Part shown: positions 17,154 to 26,122 of the stretch, piece by piece
Layout of the letters: each line of letters begins with the position of its first letter
Position numbering within the stretch: the stretch's first letter is position 1
Assembly: GCA_938003835.1 (NCBI GenBank)
Contig: CALKXJ010000012.1
Location: 271,793-335,792, forward strand
Length of the DNA: 64,000 bases
Source: an uncultured Bryobacteraceae bacterium
GTDB lineage: Bacteria; Acidobacteriota; Terriglobia; Bryobacterales; Bryobacteraceae
Reading direction: 5' to 3'
Program-made: the position numbers and the translations under genes
The notes under the pieces: model-generated
Database searches by the model: none
What the model was told of the DNA's origin: nothing
What the model saw: the letters and a program-made list of their open reading frames with translations, nothing else

Positions 17154-18845
17154 TCATTCGGAATCGAGAGGCCGGAAGCGCACCTCCAGCATCTGAAGCC
17201 GCTCCAGGTGCCGGCGAAGGCGCCGGAGGAAGTCCGCGTAGTCCCGCCCGGGCTTGCCGGTCCAGGTGACCTCGGCGAGCGCCACCAGGCGTGGAAAGGC
17301 CATGTATTCCAGATGCTCCGGCGTGGGGATGTACTCGGTCCAAAGCTGGCCCTGGGCGCCCAGGATCCGACGCGCCTCCTCCGGGGTGAGCTCGGTCGGG
17401 ATGGGATCGAACTCGAAGACGGTCTCAAGCGGCAGGAACCCTCCGATCGCCAGCGGCTCGGAAGGATCCTTCGACTGGTAGTAGTCGAAATAGGTGTGCG
17501 TGGTCGGCGCCATCACGACGTCATGGCCGGCGCGCGCGGCCGCGATGGCGCCCTTCACTCCCCGCCACGACATGACCACGGCTCCCGGGGGCGCCCCACC
17601 CTCGAGGATCTCGTCCCAGCCGACCAGGCGGCGGCCGCGCGAGCGCAGAAAGTCGTTCATGCGCCCGATGAACCAGCCGTGCAGCTCGACCTCGCTCTTA
17701 AAACCGAGCTTGCGCATGAGCGCCTGCGCGTAAGGGCTCGCCTTCCATTGATCGGTCGGCACCTCATCGCCGCCGATGTGGATGTACTCGCTCGGAAACA
17801 GCTCGATCACCTCGGCGAGAACATTCTGTAGGAAGGTGATGGTCTCCTCGCGCAGGTTGAAGATGTTCTTGTGGACGCCCCAGCGGGTGGAGACCTCGAG
17901 CTTTTCGCGCGTGTTGCCGAGCTCCGGGTAGCTGGCGATGGCCGCCTGGGCGTGGCCTGGCATCTCGATCTCCGGAACCAGGTTCACGTGGCGGCGCCGG
18001 GCGTAGTCGACCATCTGCCGGATCTCTTCCTGCGTGTAGAAGCCCCCATGCGGCTTCCCGTCGAAGCCGCGCGCCTCGCGCTCGTGACCCAGGCGCGTCT
18101 CGCGCCGCATGGAGCCGATCTCGGTCAGCTTCGGATAACGCTTGATTTCGATGCGCCAGCCCTGATCGTCGGTGAGATGAAGCTGGAGCGTGTTCATCTT
18201 GTGCACGGCGAGCAGATCGATGAACTTCAGAATGGTCTCGCGCGGCATGAAGTGGCGCGCCACGTCGATCAGTGCGCCGCGCCAAACGAAACGGGGCCGG
18301 TCCTCGATCCGGACACACGGCGCCGTCCAGGAGACGCCGGCCTGCCTCTCGTCGGCATAAATGGCCGGTGGAAACAACTGGCGCAGCGTCTGGGCGCCAT
18401 AGAAGACCCCGGCCGGCGCCAGGGCGCGGATCAGCACCCGGCGGCGGCTCACCTCCAGCACATAGCCTTCCGGCCCCAGCCGCTCGAGCGAGCCGTCGAG
18501 CTGCAGCGCGATGCTGTTATCCCGCTCCTCGGCGCGCTCTTCGACAACCAGAGAGTAGCCGGTGGCCGGCTGTAGCATCTCGGCGAGCAGGCGTCCGGTG
18601 TCGCTGGATTTCTCGTCGGTGAGAATGGCCGTGTCGGCTCGCAGGGTGAAGGTTCCCCTCTCGGTCTCCATGCGCGAGGGCGCGGGGATGAGATTCAGTT
18701 CCGTCTCGGCAGGCTTACGGCAGGCGGTCAGCGCCAGTCCCACCACCAAAGGGAGAATCAGGCTCCTCGCTTTCTTCCAGGGGCACCTGGCGGATCCGGA
18801 CGCCGGCCTCCGCGAACAGGATTTCGACGTTCTTGAAGTGATCAT
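17154..18845 (-). CDS. Family 20 beta-N-acetylhexosaminidase lipoprotein
   Basis: Glycoside hydrolase family 20 enzyme removing terminal N-acetylglucosamine or galactosamine. A lipobox (GLALTAC) follows a basic KKARS segment, so the mature protein is probably lipid-anchored. An N-terminal GH20b-like domain (about 50-180) precedes the TIM barrel. The catalytic Asp-Glu pair is HIGGDEVP near residue 360, and NTLQLHLTDDQGW and the tryptophans of the pocket are present. The ATG at 18845 makes it overlap the deaminase gene by 131 bases and gives an unusually long leader; a non-ATG start near 18775 would be shorter. It is the last gene of the acylase-deaminase-hexosaminidase run and may act in cell-wall or chitin sugar recycling. 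Confidence 0.88.
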   Translation of the reverse strand: MITSRTSKSCSRRPASGSARCPWKKARSLILPLVVGLALTACRKPAETELNLIPAPSRMETERGTFTLRADTAILTDEKSSDTGRLLAEMLQPATGYSLVVEERAEERDNSIALQLDGSLERLGPEGYVLEVSRRRVLIRALAPAGVFYGAQTLRQLFPPAIYADERQAGVSWTAPCVRIEDRPRFVWRGALIDVARHFMPRETILKFIDLLAVHKMNTLQLHLTDDQGWRIEIKRYPKLTEIGSMRRETRLGHEREARGFDGKPHGGFYTQEEIRQMVDYARRRHVNLVPEIEMPGHAQAAIASYPELGNTREKLEVSTRWGVHKNIFNLREETITFLQNVLAEVIELFPSEYIHIGGDEVPTDQWKASPYAQALMRKLGFKSEVELHGWFIGRMNDFLRSRGRRLVGWDEILEGGAPPGAVVMSWRGVKGAIAAARAGHDVVMAPTTHTYFDYYQSKDPSEPLAIGGFLPLETVFEFDPIPTELTPEEARRILGAQGQLWTEYIPTPEHLEYMAFPRLVALAEVTWTGKPGRDYADFLRRLRRHLERLQMLEVRFRPLDSE

Positions 18846-19251
18846 TGTAGTATTCGCTCGAGTATTGCTGCATCCGCTCCCGCGAGATCACCACCTCCTT
18901 GATGCCCGCCTGCACGATGGCGCGGGCGCAGTCCATGCAAGGCATGATCTCGACGTAGATCGAACAGCCCTCGGTGGAGGTGCCGGCCCGGGCGGCATTG
19001 TAGATGGCGTTGCGCTCGGCATGCTCCATCCAGAGGTACTTGGTGGGCCGTTCCAGCCGCTCCGGGACGTCGTCGCGGATGCCACGGGGAAACGAGTTGT
19101 AGCCGGTCGAACGGATCTCGTGCGCCGGCCCGACAATGACGCAGCCGATCTGCGTGTTGGGGTCTTTGCTGCGCGACGCCACGTGGCGGCAGATGCGGAG
19201 ATAGTAGGCGTCCCAGCTTGGAACCTTGCGCGGCGCCGTCGGATTGCTCAT
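18715..19251 (-). CDS. dCMP/cytidine deaminase family protein
   Basis: Zinc-dependent deaminase of 178 residues, most like dCMP deaminase, which makes dUMP for thymidylate synthesis. The zinc motifs are HAERNA (ligand His and catalytic Glu) near residue 76 and PCMDC near 104. The ATG at 19251 overlaps the acylase stop in an ATGA. The C-terminal 40 residues lie inside the reading frame overlap with the hexosaminidase gene. That tail is rich in Glu, Gly and Pro and may be dispensable. Neighbours are secreted enzymes, so the grouping is probably transcriptional only. Confidence 0.9.
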   Translation of the reverse strand: MSNPTAPRKVPSWDAYYLRICRHVASRSKDPNTQIGCVIVGPAHEIRSTGYNSFPRGIRDDVPERLERPTKYLWMEHAERNAIYNAARAGTSTEGCSIYVEIMPCMDCARAIVQAGIKEVVISRERMQQYSSEYYNDHFKNVEILFAEAGVRIRQVPLEESEEPDSPFGGGTGADRLP

Positions 19252-21995
19252 GGCGAGCCGGCCCCTCCGGCAAGATGAATTCTCACCCGGTTGCTCATTC
19301 TTCCCTCAACACCGATCCAGACGTCGACCTCCCCGCGCCCGGCGAGCGAGCTTGCGAGCGGCGCGTTCACCTGGTCGAGGCCGGGGTAGATCCCCTGCGG
19401 CCCGGCATAGAGCGCCTCCAGGACGGTGTCGTCGACACAGACCTTGACGGCGCCCGCCGCAGCGTGCTTGCGGATCCCGTGACCGTACAGGACCAGATAG
19501 CACCGCTCGTTTTCCGGACCGAGCGCCACCGGCGCCGCGACCCAGCGTTCTAGCCCCTCATGGTAGACCGCGAGCGGCTCCCAGCGCTCGGCGCCCTCGC
19601 CGCTGATGCGCAACAGGTGGCCGGCCGCCGGACCGCGACCGGAACCGTCGGCCGAAAGAAGCCGCGGGGCGAGAATATCGTAAGGCTCGACCACGAGCTG
19701 GCGCCGGGAGGCGGCGATCGCCTCCACCGCGCTTCGCGACAACGGCGCCGGCCGGGTGCCGCCGGCCGCCCACAGCGCCATTTGATCGGCGCGGTGCGGA
19801 CTCTCCGGATCTTCCGAAACGCCCGGCGGCAGCACGGCGCGCGAGCTGTCGGGATCCGCCAGGTCGACGATTTGCGTGTAGGAGTTGCCCTTCTGCGACC
19901 AGATGGTGCCCACCTGGCCACAGGAAAGCGGCGGGGACTCGAGCGCCAGGCGGCCTCCGAGCGGCGGCAGGCGCAGCGGCCCGTTCTCCTGATAGGGCAT
20001 GACATGGATCTCGCGCGAGACTCCGTCGCGCGGCGGAGGAGCTCCGCCACGCCCGTCGGCGAAACTCTTCGCCGCGGTACGCAGCCAGGCGAGCAGGTAC
20101 TCGCGCACCTCGGCGTCCTGCGGCACCGCCGTGGTATGACCGTACTGCTCGGCCAGAAGGCGCGCCAGGTGGGTGATGCCGCCTTCGCCGCCTCCCAAGC
20201 GCCGGCCGAGCGGCGAAGCGCGATACGGTGCAAGCAAGGCGCCGGCCAGGGCCATCGCCGCCGGATAAGAGTTTTGATCGGCGCGATAGCGCAGGTCCCA
20301 TTCGCCAAGCGCCTCGAGCAGCCGCGCCAGCGCCTCGTCGCCCCGCGCCGCCTCCACGGCCAGCCGCCGGGCGATGGGAAACAGGGCCGCCACCACCGAG
20401 TGCACGTCGTCGCGGTGCACCTGGGTCTCGAAACTCTCCGGCGAAAACAGAGCCGTGGCGCTCAATAGCTGCACCAGCCGCCAGGAACGCGAAGAGTGGC
20501 CCGTGCCGCCGGTGGCAATCCCGAGGTCATGCGGATACCAGGAACCCACCGGCAGGTTATTGGCATGAGCGATGAAGCCGCTTTCCGGGTTGAGCATCCA
20601 GGGCAGCTCTTCGAGCGGCACGCGTCCGGTTGCCTCGTGCTCGCCTGTCCATCCCTCGAGCGCCATGCGGCGCGTCCATCGGGTCCGGGGCGCATGAAGC
20701 AAGGTCTGATAGCCGATGTTGCCGTGAACGTCGGCGTAGACGATGTGCAGGCCGGGGCTGTAATACCACTGCATGGCGTCCCGGAACTGATGCCAGTCGC
20801 CGGCGCCCATCATCCCGAGCAGGCCGGCGAGCGACGTCTGGCCGTCCTCGATCTGGCGGACGTGACTCACAAAGGCCTCCCCCTCCGGCCGCAGGCTTGC
20901 CAGGTCATCGAAGACGAACCCGTGCCGTGAGCGGCGGGCGCTAATCGCCACCGGCGGGCTATCCTTCACCTCGATGATCTCCTTGCGGACCTCGAACGGC
21001 TCGATCCGGTCGCGGTAGAGGTAGCCGGCGCCGCCCGGCGCCAGTTTTTCGATAAAGGTGACCGTCGCGGCAGCCCCCAGCGCCGAGGCGCCCCAGGCGA
21101 GGAAGCGGTTGAAGCCGACCAGTAGCGCGGGTGAGCCGGCTACGCCGATGCCGCGCACATCGAACCGCCCACCACTCACGTGAAACTCGTACCAGAGGGG
21201 CGGATTGTTCACCGGGGTTTGCGGATCGCTTTCGAGCAGGGGTTTCCCCGTCACGGAACGCGACCCGGAGACGGCCCAGGCGTGACTGAAACGCAACAGC
21301 TCGTCGGGCAGGCTGCGGAACCAGAAGCCAGGGGTGGGCGGGGTGGCCTTGAGCCGGGCGTAGAGCTCCCCGTGCCTGGCCATTTCAGACTCCGGCACCA
21401 CCGCCGCCCAGTCGTCGATGATCATCCCCGGCTGCCGCAGCGCTTCCTCCTCGCCAAGGCGGGCCGCCAGCTCCCGGAATTCACGATAAAGGCGCACGGC
21501 GCTCTCGTCGTACAGGGTGTCGAACAGTTCCGCCACCGCCATCCAGGCGCAGACGCAGTCGCCCGCCGTCCACGGCTCAGGCAGCAGGCCGAGCGGGGCA
21601 AACCTCCGGCGCACTCGCTCCGGGTTGGCGCGCGCGAAGGCGTTCACTCCGGCCGCGTAGGCCTCGAGATGGGACCGCAGATCGGCGGGCAGCCTCGCCG
21701 CCGCCTCGTCACAGTAAGGGCCGATGCCGGCAATACGAAACTTCCGGTCTGAGGCCACCCAGTCACGGCCGAAGATCTCCGCCAGCCGCCCCCGCGCTCG
21801 ACGGCGGAACAGCTCCATCTGGAGCAGCCGGTCTTCGGCGCAAGCGTACCCCGCGCCGAAGAAGGCGCCGGCCTCGGTATCCGCGAAGAGGTGGGGGATG
21901 CCCCAGCGGTCCCGAACGAGCTCGACACGCTCCGCCGCCACGGCCGGGCACGAGCTCCCGACAGCGAGCAGAATGAGAGCGCCAATGCGGGTCAC
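19248..21995 (-). CDS. Penicillin acylase family N-terminal nucleophile hydrolase
   Basis: A 915-residue secreted precursor of the penicillin/acyl-homoserine-lactone acylase family. A signal peptide covers residues 1-20, followed by an alpha chain. The autoproteolytic nucleophile is probably Ser237 in the motif SHAWAVSGSRS, where the family usually shows SNNWAVSGSR. The following GKPLLESDPQTPV segment is also typical. Such enzymes cleave penicillin side chains, quorum-sensing lactones or N-acyl amino acids; the real substrate cannot be read here. It is first in a run with the deaminase (4-base ATGA overlap) and hexosaminidase. The start fits its signal peptide and lies 58 bases from the divergent DUF3108 gene. 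Confidence 0.9.
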   Translation of the reverse strand: MTRIGALILLAVGSSCPAVAAERVELVRDRWGIPHLFADTEAGAFFGAGYACAEDRLLQMELFRRRARGRLAEIFGRDWVASDRKFRIAGIGPYCDEAAARLPADLRSHLEAYAAGVNAFARANPERVRRRFAPLGLLPEPWTAGDCVCAWMAVAELFDTLYDESAVRLYREFRELAARLGEEEALRQPGMIIDDWAAVVPESEMARHGELYARLKATPPTPGFWFRSLPDELLRFSHAWAVSGSRSVTGKPLLESDPQTPVNNPPLWYEFHVSGGRFDVRGIGVAGSPALLVGFNRFLAWGASALGAAATVTFIEKLAPGGAGYLYRDRIEPFEVRKEIIEVKDSPPVAISARRSRHGFVFDDLASLRPEGEAFVSHVRQIEDGQTSLAGLLGMMGAGDWHQFRDAMQWYYSPGLHIVYADVHGNIGYQTLLHAPRTRWTRRMALEGWTGEHEATGRVPLEELPWMLNPESGFIAHANNLPVGSWYPHDLGIATGGTGHSSRSWRLVQLLSATALFSPESFETQVHRDDVHSVVAALFPIARRLAVEAARGDEALARLLEALGEWDLRYRADQNSYPAAMALAGALLAPYRASPLGRRLGGGEGGITHLARLLAEQYGHTTAVPQDAEVREYLLAWLRTAAKSFADGRGGAPPPRDGVSREIHVMPYQENGPLRLPPLGGRLALESPPLSCGQVGTIWSQKGNSYTQIVDLADPDSSRAVLPPGVSEDPESPHRADQMALWAAGGTRPAPLSRSAVEAIAASRRQLVVEPYDILAPRLLSADGSGRGPAAGHLLRISGEGAERWEPLAVYHEGLERWVAAPVALGPENERCYLVLYGHGIRKHAAAGAVKVCVDDTVLEALYAGPQGIYPGLDQVNAPLASSLAGRGEVDVWIGVEGRMSNRVRIHLAGGAGSP

Positions 21996-22053
21996 GGCAG
22001 CAAGTCCAGTCTAGTGGAAATCGACCGGGCGCATCTGCCACACTCGAATTTCC

Positions 22054-22830
22054 ATGAGGGGTGGCGTGTCTGCCAGGGGCAGTTTTCTGCTCATGCTGGC
22101 GCTCTCGTGCAGCGGGGCGGCGGGCGCCTCGTTGCCGGAGGCCGGCTCGCCGCTGGTGCTCCACTACCGTGCCGAGTGGCGCCTGATGCATGCCGGCGAC
22201 GTCACGCTGCGCTTTCACCATGAACCCGGCACGAACCGCACCGGGCGCGCCGAGCTCGAGCTGAAGACGCGCGGCTTTGCCGCGGCCCTTTACAAGGTAG
22301 ATAACCGTTACACGGTGCTCTTCGATGAGGGCTTTTGCGCCTCCTCTTACGACTACCTGGTGCACGAGCGGAGCAAGCGCCGCCAGATCCGCGTCCGCTA
22401 TCAGGAGCCCGCGGGCAAGGCCAGCTACGTCGAGTATGACCCCGTCAGGGACAAAGTCGTCGAGACCCGGACGATCGATGTGCCCGAGTGCGTCCATGAC
22501 GAACTGGCTGCGCTCGCCCGCCTTCGCACCATGGACGTGGTCCCGCCGGCGAGCGTCGAATTGCCGGTGAGCAACGGCAAGAAGGCGGCCTTGGCGCGCG
22601 TGGAGGCGCAACGCAGGGAGCGCATCGAGACGCCGAGCGGCGTCTACGACACCATCCGCTACGAAGCCTTTCTCTTCAAAAACGTGCTCTACCGGCGCAA
22701 CGCGCGGCTCTTCGTCTGGCTCACCGACGACGAGCACCGCCTGCCGGTGCAGATTCGCATTCAGATGCCCTTCTTCATCGGGACCGTGACGTTGCAACTT
22801 GCCGGGCCACCACAAGAGGAAACGACGTGA
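22054..22830 (+). CDS. DUF3108 domain protein, secreted
   Basis: A 258-residue exported protein with a signal peptide ending near residue 24 (SLMLALSCSGAAGA-type core). The rest is a DUF3108 beta-rich domain, with YRAEWRLMHAGDVTLRF near residue 37 and the conserved TPSGVYDTIRYEAF stretch. DUF3108 proteins are outer-membrane or periplasmic proteins of unknown function with a lipid-binding-like beta fold. The stop overlaps the GTG of the SGNH hydrolase by four bases, so the two are translationally coupled and may act on the same envelope substrate. Confidence 0.82.
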   Translation: MRGGVSARGSFLLMLALSCSGAAGASLPEAGSPLVLHYRAEWRLMHAGDVTLRFHHEPGTNRTGRAELELKTRGFAAALYKVDNRYTVLFDEGFCASSYDYLVHERSKRRQIRVRYQEPAGKASYVEYDPVRDKVVETRTIDVPECVHDELAALARLRTMDVVPPASVELPVSNGKKAALARVEAQRRERIETPSGVYDTIRYEAFLFKNVLYRRNARLFVWLTDDEHRLPVQIRIQMPFFIGTVTLQLAGPPQEETT

Positions 22831-23918
22831 AAAGCCGATCGAAACTGTTCCCGCTCGCATCCCTGATCCTGCTGGCCTCCTCCGGCACGAGCGCCCAGCA
22901 GGAGGCGCTCATCAAAGCCCCGGAACTCATTCCGTTCCTCGAGCGCGTCGTCCAGTTGATGGAATCGACCACGATCACCGTGCCCGGGCTGGCGCGCGCA
23001 GCCGAGCCGGTGCTCGAGAACACCCGCCAGGCCCTGGCCGAACTCAAGAGCGGTTACAACCCGTTCGATGCCCGCCAGACCTATCAGTTCCTGAGCCACG
23101 TGCGGGCCTATCAGGCGCTGGCCGACTCGATCCCGAAGCCCTACCCCTTCCCCGTCGAGGCCTTGCGGCAGTTCGCCGAGCTGAGAGAGGCCTCCGAGCG
23201 CCTGGAGAGCCATTTCCGGGCCGTGCTGGATCGGGTCGAGGCGATGCTCCGCGAGCCCGACCGGGATAATCTGGCCCGGTACGCCGAGGATAACAAGAAA
23301 ATCGGCCCGCCGCAGCCGAACCGCCCCCGGGTGGTCTTCCTCGGCGACTCGATCACCGACGGCTGGCGCCTCAACGAGTATTTCCCCGAACGGGATTTCA
23401 TCAACCGCGGCATCAGCGGGCAGATCACCGGTCAGATGCTGGGCCGCATGAAGGCCGACGTGCTCGATCTGAAGCCTGCCGCCATGGTGGTGCTCGCCGG
23501 AACGAATGACATCGCCCGGGGCGTGCCGCTCAAGATCATCCAGGACAACCTCGCGATGATGGCCGAGCTGGCCGCCGGGCGCGGCATCAAGGTGATCCTG
23601 GCCTCGGTGCTGCCCGTGCACAACTACAACAAGGATCAGGATCCCCGCTGGGAGCGCACGCGCCTGCGGCCGCTCAAGACGATCATCGAGCTCAACGACT
23701 GGATCCGGGACTTCGCCAAACGCCACGCTCACGTCTACCTGGACTACTACTCCGCGATGGTGGACGCCAACGGCTATCTGCGCCAGGAGCTGGCCGATGA
23801 CGGCCTGCACCCGAACGCCGCCGGCTACCGGGTGATGGCGCCGCTGGTGGAGCAGGCCATCGCGCAGGCGGTTCGCCCGGCAGAGCCACGGCAGCGCCGC
23901 CGTCTTCCGTTCTTCTAG
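22827..23918 (+). CDS. GDSL/SGNH family esterase, secreted
   Basis: A 363-residue secreted SGNH hydrolase starting at a GTG inside a GTGA overlap, with AGAGGA just upstream. The signal peptide covers about residues 1-24. A helical N-terminal region (30-160) has no known domain. The SGNH domain (about 165-350) shows block I FLGDSITDG near residue 172, the Gly of block II (NRGISG), AGTNDIARG for the block III Asn, and the catalytic DGLHPN Asp-His pair near 331. Likely substrates are acetylated glycans or lipids. The 3-prime end overlaps the convergent ABC ATPase by four bases. Confidence 0.9.
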   Translation: MKSRSKLFPLASLILLASSGTSAQQEALIKAPELIPFLERVVQLMESTTITVPGLARAAEPVLENTRQALAELKSGYNPFDARQTYQFLSHVRAYQALADSIPKPYPFPVEALRQFAELREASERLESHFRAVLDRVEAMLREPDRDNLARYAEDNKKIGPPQPNRPRVVFLGDSITDGWRLNEYFPERDFINRGISGQITGQMLGRMKADVLDLKPAAMVVLAGTNDIARGVPLKIIQDNLAMMAELAAGRGIKVILASVLPVHNYNKDQDPRWERTRLRPLKTIIELNDWIRDFAKRHAHVYLDYYSAMVDANGYLRQELADDGLHPNAAGYRVMAPLVEQAIAQAVRPAEPRQRRRLPFF

Positions 23919-24616
23919 GTCTGATCGAGGTTGTCGAATTCGACGATCCGCCCGTCGCGCATGTGGACGATCCGGTCGGCGTAGGCGGCCGCCTCCGGAT
24001 TGTGGGTGATCATGAGGATGGTCTGCCCAAGGCGTTTGTTGAGGTCGCGCAGCAGCGTGAGCACGGCCTCCGAGTTCCGGCTGTCGAGGTTGCCCGTCGG
24101 TTCGTCGGCCAGCAGAATCGCCGGGTGGTTGACCAGGGCACGGGCGATCGCCACCCGCTGCTGTTCGCCGCCCGAGAGCGCGCTGGGCTTGTGATGGAGC
24201 CGGTGGGCGATGCCGAGCAGCTCCAGAATCTGGCGGAAATCGCCGTCGAGCTCCGGCGAGCCCCGCGCGATGTGGCGCGCGATGGCGATGTTGTCATAAG
24301 CCGTCAGCGTCGGCAGCAAGTTGTACTTCTGAAAGACGAAGCCCACCTCGCGCTTGCGCATCTCGGTGCGCTCGGCGTCGCTCATGCGGGCCACATCCCT
24401 GCCGTTGACCACCACCGAGCCCGAGGTCGGCGGCGTCAGCCCCCCGATGATGTGAAACAGGGTCGACTTGCCCGAGCCCGAAGGGCCCACCACCGCCAGA
24501 AACTCTCCGCGCTCGACGTCCAGATTCACCCCGCGCAGCGCGGGCACGTCCACTTCGCCCACATGGTAGACCTTCTTCAGGTCCCGGATCCGGATGATGG
24601 TCGAGGCCTCACTCAT
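23915..24616 (-). CDS. ABC transporter ATP-binding protein, LolD/MacB type
   Basis: A 233-residue ATPase with Walker A GPSGSGKST near residue 42, the signature LSGGEQQRVAIARAL near 144 and Walker B ILLADEPTGNLD near 166. The GNLD after Walker B is typical of the LolD/MacB/FtsE exporter class. It overlaps its partner permease by eight bases (24609-24616) and is translated after it, so together they form a complete two-gene exporter acting on lipoproteins, peptides or small molecules at the inner membrane. Confidence 0.92.
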   Translation of the reverse strand: MSEASTIIRIRDLKKVYHVGEVDVPALRGVNLDVERGEFLAVVGPSGSGKSTLFHIIGGLTPPTSGSVVVNGRDVARMSDAERTEMRKREVGFVFQKYNLLPTLTAYDNIAIARHIARGSPELDGDFRQILELLGIAHRLHHKPSALSGGEQQRVAIARALVNHPAILLADEPTGNLDSRNSEAVLTLLRDLNKRLGQTILMITHNPEAAAYADRIVHMRDGRIVEFDNLDQT

Positions 24617-25703
24617 AGGCGAGGGCCTCGATGGCGTCCTGGCGGGCGGCCTTCCAGCCGGGATAGGCGGCGCCGATCAGCGCCCCGGCGAGCGCGATTC
24701 CGGTCGCGATCGGCCACCACTCGGGAACCGTTTTCTGCGTCAGCGAGGCGGGAATGAAGGTCATCACCGCCCAGCGCGTGCCGAAGCTCAGCACAATGCC
24801 GAGCAGGGAGCCGGCCAAAGTGAGCAGCGCCGTCTCGCGCAGCAGGATGTTGAGGATGTAAGCGGGCGAGGCGCCGAGCGACTTCAGGATCCCCACCTCG
24901 CGCGTGCGCTCGAGCACCGCCGTGTACAGCGACAGGAAGACCACCAGAAAGCCCACCACCACCGACAGGCCGATGATGACGTGAATGAAGGCCCGCAGGC
25001 CGGGCACGTTGCTTACCGAAAACAGCGAGGTGAACTCCTCGATCGAGTAGATCTGGTAGTCCTTGAGCTGGGCCTTGAGCGAATCGATCACCTTTTGCGT
25101 GTTGGCCGGATCGTCGAGCTTCAAATAGGCCTGGGTGAGCTTGCCGGTGTTGCCCGTCAGTTCCTGAAGCGTGCGGAGCGGCACGATCAGGCGCGCCAGC
25201 TTGCCCGGCTCGACCACGCCCCGCACATACCAGTCGCGGTTCATGATCCGGATCGTCTGGCCAACGCGAATGTTCTCCTGGCGGGCGTAGCGCTCGTCGA
25301 CGATGATGTCGTCGGGACCCTGGAACGGCCCGCCCTCGAGGAACTTGAACCCGCCGCACATGCGCGAGAACTCTTCGAAATCCAGACCCGTCACCGTGTT
25401 GACGCCGCCGATCGGGTGAGCCACCGAGCCGGTGGCGATCACCACGTGCGGTTGCTTGCGGAAAAACTCCAGGATCTTCTCCGGCATCGGGGCCGAGCTC
25501 AGCCCGATCACGGCGGAGCCCGGCGGCCGGACCCAGATGTCGGCGCCCGCGCCGCGCGCCCGCCGGGCCGAGTCTTCCAGCATGCCTTCGCTCAGACCCA
25601 CCACGGTCAGCATCATCGTGACCTCGACGCCGATGGCCAGGATGCTCAATGCGGTGCGGACGGGACGGTGCTTCAAGTTTTCAAGGACGAGTTTATTCAG
25701 CAA
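24609..25703 (-). CDS. ABC transporter permease, FtsX/DevC type
   Basis: A 364-residue membrane protein with the type-VII exporter layout: one N-terminal helix (about 18-40), a large periplasmic domain (about 45-240), and three C-terminal helices. The second FtsX core carries VLERTREVGILKSLGAS near residue 275, the coupling helix that contacts the ATPase. The start is a TTG at 25703 (LNKLVLENLKH follows) with no clear ribosome binding site; an in-frame TTG 27 bases further in is the alternative. It heads the operon with the ATPase. No membrane-fusion protein gene is adjacent. Confidence 0.9.
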   Translation of the reverse strand: MLNKLVLENLKHRPVRTALSILAIGVEVTMMLTVVGLSEGMLEDSARRARGAGADIWVRPPGSAVIGLSSAPMPEKILEFFRKQPHVVIATGSVAHPIGGVNTVTGLDFEEFSRMCGGFKFLEGGPFQGPDDIIVDERYARQENIRVGQTIRIMNRDWYVRGVVEPGKLARLIVPLRTLQELTGNTGKLTQAYLKLDDPANTQKVIDSLKAQLKDYQIYSIEEFTSLFSVSNVPGLRAFIHVIIGLSVVVGFLVVFLSLYTAVLERTREVGILKSLGASPAYILNILLRETALLTLAGSLLGIVLSFGTRWAVMTFIPASLTQKTVPEWWPIATGIALAGALIGAAYPGWKAARQDAIEALAYE

Positions 25704-25809
25704 ATCGGGTGCTCGCGGGAACTACTCTTTCATCGTAGCGGAAAAACCGCCGGCACCCGGTGCTGTTTCAACGCGCCGGTCCGGCGCCGGCAGGATAGAC
25801 TGAAGGGTC

Positions 25810-26115
25810 GTGGTGACGCGGTTTCTGATTCTGCGCCTGGTGCTCGGCCTGATGTGCATCGCCTTCGCCCATTTTCTCGGCCGTTCGATCCGGCGCGGAC
25901 CGCAGCCGGGCCGCCGGGGTCTCGGACCGACAAGCTGGGCCTTGCGGACCTTGCTGGCCGGAGCGGCGATCACCTGGCAGGTCGGCATCGACACGCTCGC
26001 CGCGGCGGTCTACGGGCTGGCTCTGGCCGCGGCGGCCGCCGGCTATTCTCTGGCAGGCAAGCCGCCCAAGCCGCCCGAGGATCTCACCCGGCAGATGTTT
26101 CCCGACAAGGACTGA
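25810..26115 (+). CDS. Small membrane protein of unknown function
   Basis: A 101-residue protein from a GTG start. Two hydrophobic segments (about 5-24 and 44-80) suggest a hairpin in the inner membrane. The C-terminal tail (KPPKPPEDLTRQMF) is proline-rich and probably cytosolic. No known domain is recognised. It is tail-to-tail with hemQ, seven bases between stops, and divergent from the ABC permease, 106 bases apart. Confidence 0.6.
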   Translation: MVTRFLILRLVLGLMCIAFAHFLGRSIRRGPQPGRRGLGPTSWALRTLLAGAAITWQVGIDTLAAAVYGLALAAAAAGYSLAGKPPKPPEDLTRQMFPDKD

Positions 26116-26122
26116 CGGCCGC

